Counted from the first letter of the stretch, positions 7,089 to 14,664 are shown. The stretch: DNA of 15,802 bases from Betaproteobacteria bacterium (GCA_005888865.1 VBCL01000027.1:4264-20065); one strand, 5' to 3'. Numbers and translations: made by a program. Notes: generated by a model from the sequence alone, not told the origin.

Positions 7089-8296
7089 AGCCGCGCGCGA
7101 GCATGGCTCGGGGCGCCCTCGCCGCGCTTGTCTCGCTCTGCGTCATCGGGCTCGGTGGTTGCTCGACGCTGTCGAGCTGGATGCCGTCGTGGTTGACGGA
7201 GCCGCCGTCTTGGCCCTCGTGGCTCTCGTTCGGCGCCAACCCGCACAAGCCGGGGCCGCTGCCGGCACTCGAAGCCAAAGCGACCGCTCGCGTGAACTGG
7301 CAGGTATCGCTTGGCAGCAAGGGGGGGCCCGCCTTCGCTCCCGCGGTACGCCCCGACGCGATCTACGCGGCCTCGCCGGACGGGGTGCTGGTCAGCGTCG
7401 ATCCCGCGAACGGAACGCAGCGCTGGCGCATCAACACCGGAAAGCCGCTCTCGGCAGGCGTGGGCGCCGACGCGGTCGCAGTCGCGGTCGGGACCGACAA
7501 GGGCGACGTGCTCGCCTTCGACATCAGCGGCAAGCCGTTGTGGCAGACCAAGATCACGAGCGAAGTGAGCGGGCCTCCGAAGCCGACGGACGGCATCGTC
7601 ATTGTGTGGTCACTCGACGGCAGGATCTTCGGTCTGTCCGAAACCGATGGCGCGCGGAAGTGGGTGTACCAGCGCCCGACGCCGCCCCTTACCGTGCGCC
7701 GCTACGCCGGTGGTGTCGTCACCCGCGGCGGGCTGTTCACGGGTACGCCCGGCGGGAAGCTGCTGGGGATCAACGTTGCCACGGGCGCACTTGCGTGGGA
7801 GGGGAACGTCGCCACGCCCAAGGGCGCGACCGAGCTCGAGCGGCTCGCAGACATCACGAGCTTGCCGGTGGTCGAGGAACGGCAGGTCTGTGCAGCGGCC
7901 TATCTTGGCCGCGTCGCCTGCTTCGACCCGCAGCGTGGCACGCCGACCTGGTCGAGGGACTTCGGCAGCCTGGGCGGCCTCGCGCTCGATAACCGCTATC
8001 TCTACATCACGGACGACAAAGGGGCGGTCCAGGCACTCGACAAGTCGACGGGCGCATCGGTCTGGAAGCAGGACAAGCTCGCGCAACGCTTCCCAAGCGG
8101 TCCGGTCGTCGTCGGTGACTATCTGGGGGTCGTGGACGCCGAAGGCTACCTGCACCTGCTCGACCGCAGCGACGGCAACCTCGTCGGTCGCGTCGAGACC
8201 GACGGGAAGGCGCCCTTGTCGCAACCCGCCACGGTCGCAGACGCCGTGGTCTGGCAGAGCGTTGGCGGCAACCTGATCAGCGCCAGCGCGAAGTAG
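7085..8296 (+). CDS. bamB: Outer membrane protein assembly factor BamB (lipoprotein)
   Basis: BamB is a lipoprotein of the BAM complex, which folds beta-barrel proteins into the outer membrane. The 403-residue product has a signal peptide ending in a lipobox (GLGGC, lipidated Cys26). The mature part is a beta-propeller built from PQQ-like repeats with recurring W motifs: TQRWRINTG, KPLWQTKIT, ARKWVYQRP, ALAWEGNV, TPTWSRDFG, ASVWKQDKL, and a final blade near DGNLVGRV. Between the lipid anchor and the propeller lies an unusual Trp-rich tether (SWMPSWLTEPPSWPSWLSF, 31-49). The ATG overlaps the yfgM stop (ATGA), which fixes the start and suggests coupled translation. The gap to der holds a repeat element rather than direct linkage. 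Confidence 0.95.
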   Translation: MKPRASMARGALAALVSLCVIGLGGCSTLSSWMPSWLTEPPSWPSWLSFGANPHKPGPLPALEAKATARVNWQVSLGSKGGPAFAPAVRPDAIYAASPDGVLVSVDPANGTQRWRINTGKPLSAGVGADAVAVAVGTDKGDVLAFDISGKPLWQTKITSEVSGPPKPTDGIVIVWSLDGRIFGLSETDGARKWVYQRPTPPLTVRRYAGGVVTRGGLFTGTPGGKLLGINVATGALAWEGNVATPKGATELERLADITSLPVVEERQVCAAAYLGRVACFDPQRGTPTWSRDFGSLGGLALDNRYLYITDDKGAVQALDKSTGASVWKQDKLAQRFPSGPVVVGDYLGVVDAEGYLHLLDRSDGNLVGRVETDGKAPLSQPATVADAVVWQSVGGNLISASAK

Positions 8297-8310
8297 CGGG
8301 AGAAAGCGTC

Positions 8311-8426
8311 ACCACAGAGGACACAGAGAACACAGAGAAAGACCTTCAAGCTCAAGAAACACGAGATGACAAGCGCCGAGTCGATGTAAAAGAGATTTCC
8401 TCCGTGTCCTCTGTGCTCTCTGTGGT
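8311..8426. repeat. Inverted pair of 3 x 9-bp CACAGAG arrays between bamB and der
   Basis: The left arm has three 9-bp units in exact register: CACAGAGGA (8313-8321), CACAGAGAA (8322-8330) and CACAGAGAA (8331-8339). On the - strand the right arm mirrors it: CACAGAGAG (8424-8416), CACAGAGGA (8415-8407) and CACGGAGGA (8406-8398). Both outer ends read ACCACAGAG going inward. The arms are about 30 bp and pair at most positions, and a 58-base AT-richer centre (8340-8397) lies between them. As RNA the region would fold into a long imperfect hairpin. I recall similar CACAGAG tandem or inverted repeats from intergenic DNA of many environmental bacteria, but I could not check this. There is no transposase and no clear target-site duplication. 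It may be a non-autonomous mobile element, a processing structure or a partial terminator. Confidence 0.85.
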
Positions 8427-8465
8427 TCAGGAATTGACTTTCCGCGCGACCACCACGCTCATCCC

Positions 8466-9824
8466 ATGCTCCCCACTCTCGTTCTCGTCGGCCGGCCCAA
8501 TGTCGGCAAGTCGACGCTCTTCAATCGCCTGACCGCTTCGCGCGCGGCGCTGGTCGCGGATTTTCCCGGGCTCACGCGCGACCGCCACTATGGACGCGGC
8601 AGGGGTGGCGACCGGCCGTACCTCGTCGTCGACACCGGCGGCTTCGAGCCCAAGGCGAGGAGCGGGATCATGCAGGCGATGGCCGGACAGACGAAGATCG
8701 CGATCGCGGAGGCCGATGTCGTGATCTTCCTCGTCGACGGCCGCGAGGGCTTGACCGGGGAGGATCGCACGATCGCCGACCTGCTGCGCCGCTCGGGACG
8801 TCCCGTCGTGCTTGCGGTGAACAAGGCGGAATGCCTGGCGCCCGAGCGGGTCACGGCGGAATTCCACGAGCTCGCGCTGGGCACGCCGGTGCCTGTTTCT
8901 TCGGCGCACGGCGAGAACGTTCGCGAGATGATCGACTACGCGCTCGAGCTCTGTCCGCCGACCGTGGAGGCGGACGATGCATCGTCCGCCGAGGACAAGC
9001 GGATCCGGGTCGCGATCGTCGGCCGGCCGAACGTCGGCAAGTCGACGCTGGTGAATACGCTGCTCGGAGAAGAACGCGTTATCGCCTTCGCGGAGCCGGG
9101 CACGACTCGCGACTCGCTTTATCTCGATTTCGATCTTCGCGGTCGTGCCTATACGCTCATCGATACCGCAGGCGTGCGGCGGCGCGGGAAAGTGACCGAG
9201 ACGATCGAGAAGTTCTCGGTCATCAAGACGCTGCAGGCAATCGAGGACGCCCACGTCGTCATACTGCTGCTCGATGCCGAACAGGGAATCTCGGACCAGG
9301 ACGCGCACATCGCCAGTTACATCCTCGAAGCCGGGCGGGCACTGGTGGTCGGAGTCAACAAGTGGGACGCAGTCGACGACAGCGGCCGCGGCGCAATCAA
9401 GCGCGAGGTCGAGCGCAAGCTCGGGTTTCTCTCTTTCGCCGAGTTGCATACGATCTCCGCACGCGATGGAAAGGGGATCGGGGCGCTCGTCGCGGCCATC
9501 GACCGGGCCTACGCCGCAGCGATGGCACGGCTGCCCACGCCGCGGCTTACGCGTGCGCTTCAGGCCGCGATTGCGCGCCAGCAGCCGCCGCGCGCGGGGA
9601 TGGCCCGCCCGAAGATGCGCTATGCGCACCAGGGAGGGGCGAACCCCCCGTTGATCGTGATCCATGGCAATTCGCTGGGCAAGGTCCCGGAGGGCTACCG
9701 GCGGTACCTGGAACATTTCTTTCGGGAGGCGTTCCAACTGCAGGGCACGCCGCTTAGGATACAATTGAAGACTGGCGCCAATCCCTACGCGGAATCCGCT
9801 ACGCACCGGCGGAAACGCCGCTAG
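8466..9824 (+). CDS. der: Ribosome biogenesis GTPase Der (EngA)
   Basis: Der is an essential GTPase with two GTP-binding domains that acts in late assembly of the 50S ribosomal subunit. The 452-residue protein has G1 motifs GRPNVGKST at 9-17 and again at 186-194. DTGGF (56-60) and DTAG (233-236) are the G3 motifs. G4 is NKAE (119-122) in the first domain and NKWD (298-301) in the second. The C-terminal KH-like domain begins near 355 and includes PPLIVIHGN (394-402). The basic tail THRRKRR is typical. The first G4 has Glu where Asp is standard. The ATG at 8466 puts the P-loop at residue 9, as expected, although no clear ribosome-binding site precedes it. The gene lies 39 bases after the CACAGAG element. 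Confidence 0.97.
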   Translation: MLPTLVLVGRPNVGKSTLFNRLTASRAALVADFPGLTRDRHYGRGRGGDRPYLVVDTGGFEPKARSGIMQAMAGQTKIAIAEADVVIFLVDGREGLTGEDRTIADLLRRSGRPVVLAVNKAECLAPERVTAEFHELALGTPVPVSSAHGENVREMIDYALELCPPTVEADDASSAEDKRIRVAIVGRPNVGKSTLVNTLLGEERVIAFAEPGTTRDSLYLDFDLRGRAYTLIDTAGVRRRGKVTETIEKFSVIKTLQAIEDAHVVILLLDAEQGISDQDAHIASYILEAGRALVVGVNKWDAVDDSGRGAIKREVERKLGFLSFAELHTISARDGKGIGALVAAIDRAYAAAMARLPTPRLTRALQAAIARQQPPRAGMARPKMRYAHQGGANPPLIVIHGNSLGKVPEGYRRYLEHFFREAFQLQGTPLRIQLKTGANPYAESATHRRKRR

Positions 9825-9833
9825 GACCGCGAT

Positions 9834-9885
9834 GCCGGGGCTTGCCCGGCGCCGGCCTGGACGAACAACGGTGCAGTGAAAAAAA
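9834..9885 (+). promoter_or_regulatory. hfq leader: GC hairpin followed by an A-rich single-strand tract
   Basis: GCCGGG (9834-9839) and CCCGGC (9845-9850) form a 6-bp all-GC stem with a GCTTG loop, 9 bases after the der stop. No T tract follows, so it is not an intrinsic terminator. Downstream are AACAAC and a run of seven A (9879-9885), ending 7 bases before the hfq ribosome-binding site GGAG (9893-9896). Hfq binds A-rich repeats on its distal face, and E. coli Hfq represses its own mRNA, so this leader could serve autoregulation. That function is inferred only. Confidence 0.3.
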
Positions 9886-9902
9886 CCCAAGCGGAGCATG
9901 CG

Positions 9903-10145
9903 ATGAGCAACAAAGGGCAAATGCTACAAGACCCGTTCCTGAACACCCTGCGCAAGGAGCACGTTCAGGTTTCCATCTACCTGGTCAACGGCATCAAGCT
10001 TCAGGGACAAATCGAGTCGTTCGATCAGTATGTCGTCCTGTTGAAAAATACCGTCACCCAGATGGTATACAAGCACGCGATCTCGACCGTGGTCCCGGCC
10101 CGCGCGATCACGATGGCGCACGACAACGAGCGCGAAGCCGCATAG
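9903..10145 (+). CDS. hfq: RNA chaperone Hfq
   Basis: Hfq is a hexameric Sm-like RNA chaperone that pairs small RNAs with target mRNAs. The 80-residue protein is the compact form with almost no C-terminal tail. It starts MSNKGQMLQDPFLN, has the Sm1 region (VSIYLVNGIKLQGQIESFD, about 23-41) and contains the Sm2 signature YKHAIST at 56-62. The ATG at 9903 has GGAG 6 bases upstream and gives the standard N terminus. A GTG at 9876 would add nine atypical residues and is rejected. The neighbours der upstream and hflX, hflK and hflC downstream match the conserved hfq-hflXKC arrangement. A hairpin and A-rich leader lie upstream. Confidence 0.98.
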   Translation: MSNKGQMLQDPFLNTLRKEHVQVSIYLVNGIKLQGQIESFDQYVVLLKNTVTQMVYKHAISTVVPARAITMAHDNEREAA

Positions 10146-10173
10146 CGCGGTCGCGTTTGGGGCCTCGCCGACG

Positions 10174-11319
10174 TTGCCCATCAACAGTAGTCGAAGGCCG
10201 GGCCCCTCGTCGGCGCGCGATCGGGCGCTGCTGGTCGAGCTCGACTTCGGCGATGGCGGCACCAACGAACGGCTCGCCGAGCTTAAAGCGCTCGCCCGCT
10301 CGGCGGGCGCCGACATCGCTGACGTCGTCACGGCTCGCAGGGCGAAGCCCGACCCTGCGCTTTTCGCGGGCAGCGGCAAGGTCGCCGAGATCGCGGCGCG
10401 CCGGGCAGGGACGAGCTCGGACGTCGTCATTTTCGATCACGCGCTCTCCGGAGCTCAGCAGCGCAATCTCGAGCGGGCGCTCGACTGTCGCGTCGTCGAT
10501 CGGACAAGCCTCATCCTCGATATCTTCGCCCAGCGCGCGCAAAGCGCCGAAGGCAAGCTGCAGGTCGAGCTGGCGCAGTTGAAGCATCAGTCGACCCGCC
10601 TCGTGCGCGGCTGGACGCACCTCGAACGCCAGAAAGGCGGGATCGGGCTCCGGGGTCCGGGCGAGACGCAGCTCGAGACCGACCGCCGGCTGATCGGCAT
10701 CCGCGTCAGGCTCCTGAACGAGCGCCTCGAGCAACTCGGGCGCCGCCGCGAGACGCAGCGTCGCGCCCGTCGGCGCGCGGCCGTGCGCAACGTCGCGCTC
10801 GTGGGCTACACCAACGCAGGCAAGTCGACCTTGTTCAACCGCCTCACCGGTGCCAGCGTCTACGCGGCCGATCAGCTCTTCGCCACGCTCGACACGACGC
10901 TGCGCCGCTGGCGGCTGCCGGACGCCGAGGATATCGTGCTGTCCGACACGGTCGGATTCATTCGCGACCTGCCGCATGACCTGGTCGCGGCGTTCCGCGC
11001 AACCCTGAAGGAAGCCGTCGACGCGGACCTGCTGCTGCATGTCATCGACGCGTCCCACGACGATCGCGATCTGCAGATCGCCGCCGTCGACGCCGTTCTC
11101 GCCGAGATCGGCGCCGCCGACGTCGGGCAGATTCTGGTGCTGAACAAGTGCGACGCCGCGGGGTTCGCACCGGGCGTCGAGCGCGACGAATATGGTAAGA
11201 TTCGCGCCGTTCGTTTGAGCGCGCTCACGGGCGCGGGCGTGCCGGAATTGGCCGCAGCGCTGGCCGAGCGGTTTCCGCGTGGTGCCAGGAACGTTGCGTA
11301 CCGGGCGGCAACCGCCTGA
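10174..11319 (+). CDS. hflX: Ribosome-splitting GTPase HflX
   Basis: HflX is a GTPase that binds stalled or heat-damaged 70S ribosomes and separates the subunits. The 381-residue protein has the N-terminal HflX domain (about 17-150, with VVDRTSLILDIFAQRAQ at 107-123). The family linker GGIGLRGPGETQLE is at 155-168. The GTPase domain carries GYTNAGKS (211-218), DTVGF (258-262) and NKCD (324-327). The only usable start near the conserved beginning RALLVELDFG is TTG at 10174, 28 bases after hfq; no ATG or GTG is in frame there. TGGGG at 10158-10162 is a weak, distant ribosome-binding site. Poor initiation may keep HflX low relative to Hfq. It is followed by hflK after 80 bases. Confidence 0.95.
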   Translation: MPINSSRRPGPSSARDRALLVELDFGDGGTNERLAELKALARSAGADIADVVTARRAKPDPALFAGSGKVAEIAARRAGTSSDVVIFDHALSGAQQRNLERALDCRVVDRTSLILDIFAQRAQSAEGKLQVELAQLKHQSTRLVRGWTHLERQKGGIGLRGPGETQLETDRRLIGIRVRLLNERLEQLGRRRETQRRARRRAAVRNVALVGYTNAGKSTLFNRLTGASVYAADQLFATLDTTLRRWRLPDAEDIVLSDTVGFIRDLPHDLVAAFRATLKEAVDADLLLHVIDASHDDRDLQIAAVDAVLAEIGAADVGQILVLNKCDAAGFAPGVERDEYGKIRAVRLSALTGAGVPELAAALAERFPRGARNVAYRAATA

Positions 11320-11399
11320 CGCGCTCGAAGCAGCAGCACCTTGCCACAGCTCACACTCGCCACCCCTCGACCCAGGCCGCAGCAGCCGGCTTAAGACCC

Positions 11400-12584
11400 A
11401 TGTCGCTTAACGATCCGCAATGGGGTAAGCGCGGCCGCACCGGGCCGCCCGATCTGGACGAGATCTGGCGCAACGTCAACCGCCGGGTCAACGAGCTGTT
11501 CGGTCGCCGTGAGCCGGACGAGGGCGATGTCGGCAAGCCTCCGCGCTCGAGCTTTCCGCTCGGCGGCGTTGGGCTCCTCATTCTGCTGGTGCTCGTCGTA
11601 TGGCTCGCCAGCGGCTTCTACATCGTCGACGAAGGCCGGCGCGGGGTGGTCACGCGTTTCGGCAAATATACCGAAACGACTCAGCCGGGCCCGCGATGGC
11701 ACCTCCCGTTCCCGGTCGAGGCCGTCGACGTGATCGACTTCTCCAGGATCAAGACCGTCGAGATCCACGGCAACACGCCGGCCAGCCGTTCGGCGCGCGG
11801 GCTGTTGCTGCTGACCGATGACGAGAACATCACCGATGCGCTGTTCGCCGTGCAATACCGGCTGAAGGACGCCAAGGACTACGTGTTCGGCGTCAAGAAT
11901 CCTGACGACGTCCTCGTGCAGGTGGCGTCGACCGCGATCAGCGAGGTGGTCGGCCGCAGCCAGATGGACTTTGCGCTCTACGAGGGGCGAGGCGACATCG
12001 CGAAGAAGACCGAGACGCTGATGCAGGAGATGCTCGATCGCTACGGCACCGGGATCCAGATTCAGAGCGTATCGCTGCTCGATTCGCAACCTCCCGAGCA
12101 GGTGCGCCCCGCCTTCGATGACGCGGTGAAGGCCAAGCAGGATCTCGAACGGCAGAAGAACGAGGGGCAGGCCTACTCCAACGACATCGTCCCGCGCGCC
12201 CGGGGGCTCGCCTCGCGTTTGCTGCAGGAAGCCGACGGCTACAACACGCAGGTGATCCAGGAAGCAGAGGGTAACGCGAGCCGCTTCAAGCAGATCCTGG
12301 TGGAATACAACAAGGCGCCGGTCGTCACCCGCGAGCGGCTTTATCTCGACATGATGCAATCGGTGCTCGGCAACACGAGCAAGGTGCTTCTCGACCAGAA
12401 AGGCAGCAACAGCCTGCTCTATCTTCCGCTCGACCAGCTGGTCAGGCAGGCGCAGGCCGGAGCGGGCACAACGGGCGGGAGCACCGATGCCGCGCACGTC
12501 GCGCCGCCGCCGCCCGAGGTCGCGGTCGATCCGAGCCGCGCGCGCGAGCTTCCGCGCAGCCGTGACCGGGGAGACGGCCGGTGA
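11400..12584 (+). CDS. hflK: HflK subunit of the FtsH-regulating HflKC complex
   Basis: HflK pairs with HflC in a large inner-membrane complex that encloses and modulates the FtsH protease, affecting membrane-protein quality control. The 394-residue product starts MSLNDPQWGKRG, typical of betaproteobacterial HflK. A cytoplasmic stretch is followed by one membrane segment (about 55-73, GGVGLLILLVLVVWLASGF). Then comes the SPFH/band-7 domain beginning IVDEGRRGVVTRFGKY, a helical region around 235-300 and a Pro-rich tail. The ATG at 11400 is supported by the family N terminus; no strong ribosome-binding site is visible. The 80-base C-rich gap from hflX has no terminator or obvious promoter. Its stop overlaps the hflC start (GTGA). 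Confidence 0.96.
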   Translation: MSLNDPQWGKRGRTGPPDLDEIWRNVNRRVNELFGRREPDEGDVGKPPRSSFPLGGVGLLILLVLVVWLASGFYIVDEGRRGVVTRFGKYTETTQPGPRWHLPFPVEAVDVIDFSRIKTVEIHGNTPASRSARGLLLLTDDENITDALFAVQYRLKDAKDYVFGVKNPDDVLVQVASTAISEVVGRSQMDFALYEGRGDIAKKTETLMQEMLDRYGTGIQIQSVSLLDSQPPEQVRPAFDDAVKAKQDLERQKNEGQAYSNDIVPRARGLASRLLQEADGYNTQVIQEAEGNASRFKQILVEYNKAPVVTRERLYLDMMQSVLGNTSKVLLDQKGSNSLLYLPLDQLVRQAQAGAGTTGGSTDAAHVAPPPPEVAVDPSRARELPRSRDRGDGR

Positions 12585-13477
12585 AAACCGCGGTCCCGAT
12601 CATCGCGCTCATCGTTGCAGCGCTCCTGGTGCTGTCGCAGTCGATCTACACGGTCGACCAGCGCCAGTACGCGATCAAGTTCCAGCTGGGCGAGTTTATC
12701 GACGCCAAGACCGAGGCCGGGCTTTATTTCAAGGTCCCCCTGTTGCAGAACATCAAGGTCTACGACCGGCGGATCCTGACCCTCGACGCGCCGCGGCCCG
12801 ACCGCATCACGACCTCGGAAAAGACGCCGCTCAACGTCGACTTCATCGCCTATTGGCGCATCATCGACGTTCGCAAGTACTACCAGGCCGTCACCGGTGA
12901 CGAAGAGCTCGCCAAGCAGCGCTTGGCGCAAACGATACGCTTCAGCCTGGCCCAGGAAATCAACAAGCGCACGATCCACGAGGCGATCTCCGCCGAGCGT
13001 GACAAGATCATGGCGACCACGCGAGCACGCGCCGATGCGGACGCGAAGCAGATCGGGGTCGAGATCGTCGAGGTCCGCCTGCGGCGGGTCGAACTGCCCG
13101 AGGAGGTGCTGCCGCAGGTCTACCAGCGCATGGAATCCGAACGCAAGCGCGTGGCGAACGAGCTGCGTTCGCAAGGCGGGGCGGAGTCGGAGAAGATTCG
13201 CGCCGATGCGGATCGGCAGCGTCAGGTGATCCTCGCCGACGCGTACCGGACGGCGCAGAAGACCAAGGGCGACGGCGACGCCAAGTCGGCTGCGATCTAT
13301 GCCGCCGCGTATGGGCAGAACCCCGAGTTCTACGCCTTCTACCGCAGCCTCGAGACCTACAAGGCGACGTTCCGCAGCAAGGGCGACCTGATGGTGCTCG
13401 ATCCGAACTCCGAGTTCTTCCAGTACCTGAAGCAATCCGGCGGCGGCAAGGGCACGCCCCGTCCCGGCGCCAAGTAG
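12581..13477 (+). CDS. hflC: HflC subunit of the FtsH-regulating HflKC complex
   Basis: HflC is the partner of HflK in the membrane assembly that surrounds FtsH. The 298-residue protein has an N-terminal membrane segment (about 4-21) that leads directly into an SPFH/band-7 domain (IYTVDQRQYAIKFQLGE onward). A charged Ala/Arg/Glu helix follows at about 181-240, likely coiled coil. A conserved end region contains EFYAFYRSLETYKATF and LVLDPNSEFF-like sequence (here LMVLDPNSEFF). The GTG start overlaps the hflK stop by GTGA, and GGGGAG at 12568-12573 lies 7 bases upstream, so coupled translation at matched levels is likely. A short Gly/Pro/Lys-rich tail ends the protein. The DUF2065 gene starts 23 bases later. 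Confidence 0.97.
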   Translation: MKTAVPIIALIVAALLVLSQSIYTVDQRQYAIKFQLGEFIDAKTEAGLYFKVPLLQNIKVYDRRILTLDAPRPDRITTSEKTPLNVDFIAYWRIIDVRKYYQAVTGDEELAKQRLAQTIRFSLAQEINKRTIHEAISAERDKIMATTRARADADAKQIGVEIVEVRLRRVELPEEVLPQVYQRMESERKRVANELRSQGGAESEKIRADADRQRQVILADAYRTAQKTKGDGDAKSAAIYAAAYGQNPEFYAFYRSLETYKATFRSKGDLMVLDPNSEFFQYLKQSGGGKGTPRPGAK

Positions 13478-13500
13478 TCTTCAAGCCGACGGAGCGAGCC

Positions 13501-13689
13501 GTGCCGGAAACATTCCTGGCCGCGTGTGCGCTGGTGCTCGTGCTCGAAGGATTGCTGCCGTTGGTCGCTCCAGGGACGTGGCGCGAGGCGTTCCGGCGGC
13601 TGACCGAATTGAGCGACGGGCAGCTTCGCTTCATCGGGCTCATCTCGATGGCGATCGGCGCGATCCTCCTGGTGGCTGTCTATGCGTAA
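13501..13689 (+). CDS. DUF2065 small membrane protein
   Basis: A 62-residue protein of unknown function matching the DUF2065 family, commonly found just after hflC in proteobacteria. Two hydrophobic helices are seen at about 4-22 (TFLAACALVLVLEGLLPLV) and 43-61 (RFIGLISMAIGAILLVAVY). A short polar loop joins them and contains the family-like PGTWREAFRRL and LSDGQLRFIGL. The GTG start has GGAG at 13491-13494, 6 bases upstream. Its end overlaps hisZ by 8 bases. Position suggests a role linked to HflKC, but this is inference only. Confidence 0.9.
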   Translation: MPETFLAACALVLVLEGLLPLVAPGTWREAFRRLTELSDGQLRFIGLISMAIGAILLVAVYA

Positions 13690-14659
13690 GTGGGTGCTGC
13701 CGGACTATATCGACGATATTCTCCCCGCCGAGGCGGAGCGGATCGAGAGCTTGCGCCGGCGGCTCCTCGATCACTTTCGCGATCACGGGTATCGGCTGGT
13801 GCAACCGCCACTGGTCGAACACCTCGAGTCGCTGCTCACCGGGACCGGGCACGACCTCGAGCTGCAGACTTTCAAGGTGGTCGATCCTCTCTCCGGGCGG
13901 CTGCTGGGCCTTCGAGCCGACATGACGCCGCAGGTCGCGCGCATCGACGCGCATCTTCTGAACGAGCCCGGTGTCACGCGGCTGTGCTATGCGGGGAGCG
14001 TGCTGCGCACCGTCGCGAGCGGCATTTCGCAGTCGCGCGAAGTACTGCAGATCGGCGCGGAGCTCTACGGCGATCCTGACGTCGGCGCCGACAAGGAAGT
14101 CCTGGGATTGCTCCTGTCCGCGCTCGAGGCGGTTGGTGTCCGCGCACTGCACCTCGACCTCGGCCACGTCGGCGTGTATCGGGCGCTCGCCAGCGGCGCG
14201 CGCATCGGAGGAGACGGCAGCGACACCGACCTTTTCGCGGCGATGCGGACCAAGGACGCGCCTGCCGTGGCCGAGCTCACCGCCAAGCTCCCGGCGATCT
14301 GGCGCGACGCGTTCGTCGCGTTGCCCACGCTCTATGGCCCGGCGGACGAGGTGCTCGTGGCGGCACGCACGCGGCTCCCCGACACGCCGTCGATCGCGTC
14401 CGCACTCGACGCACTTGCGACGCTCGCGCATGCCGCGCGCGACCGGGTCGACGCGCTGCACATCGATCTCGCCGATCTTCGTGGCTACCGTTATCAGAAC
14501 GGCGCGAGCTTTTCGGTGTTCACCGTCGGTGAACCGAATGCGATCGGCCATGGTGAGCGCTACGACGGCATCGGTAAGGCATTCGGGCGCGCCCGTCCAG
14601 CGACCGGATTCACGCTCGACCTGCGGCAGCTCGGCTCCATCGTCAACCGTACCGTGTGA
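13682..14659 (+). CDS. hisZ: ATP phosphoribosyltransferase regulatory subunit HisZ, short C terminus
   Basis: HisZ is a HisRS-like protein without synthetase activity. It binds the short form of HisG, enabling the first step of histidine biosynthesis and its feedback inhibition. The 325-residue protein starts with the typical WVLPDYIDDILPAEA and has the motif-2-like region FKVVDPLSGRLLGLRADMTPQVARID (in 64-89). LQIGAELYG lies at 122-130, GERYDGIGKAFGRARPATGF at 291-310 and the motif-3-like TLDLRQL at 311-317. It stops eight residues later, whereas HisZ in this group is usually about 380-390 residues, with a further C-terminal segment. Shorter HisZ proteins exist in other phyla, so it may still work. 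It overlaps DUF2065 by 8 bases and ends 5 bases before purA. No hisG is in the window. Confidence 0.92.
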   Translation: MRKWVLPDYIDDILPAEAERIESLRRRLLDHFRDHGYRLVQPPLVEHLESLLTGTGHDLELQTFKVVDPLSGRLLGLRADMTPQVARIDAHLLNEPGVTRLCYAGSVLRTVASGISQSREVLQIGAELYGDPDVGADKEVLGLLLSALEAVGVRALHLDLGHVGVYRALASGARIGGDGSDTDLFAAMRTKDAPAVAELTAKLPAIWRDAFVALPTLYGPADEVLVAARTRLPDTPSIASALDALATLAHAARDRVDALHIDLADLRGYRYQNGASFSVFTVGEPNAIGHGERYDGIGKAFGRARPATGFTLDLRQLGSIVNRTV

Positions 14660-14664
14660 ACGAT

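Noticed and set aside
8146..8355. Minus-strand reading frame starting MSLKVFLCVLCVLCG
   Set aside because: The CVLCVLCG start is only the translation of the CACAGAG repeat; the rest is antisense to the 3' end of bamB.
8434..8462. TTGACT as a -35 box for a der promoter
   Set aside because: No acceptable -10 lies 16-18 bp downstream (GCTCAT at the best spacing).
8427..9920. 497-codon minus-strand open frame opposite der
   Set aside because: Shadow of der caused by high GC; no domain or start signal.
13682..14659. hisZ as a second histidyl-tRNA synthetase or a broken hisS
   Set aside because: It has the HisZ-type start and motif-3-like end, lacks the HisRS motif RGLDYYNRT and sits in the usual hisZ position before purA.
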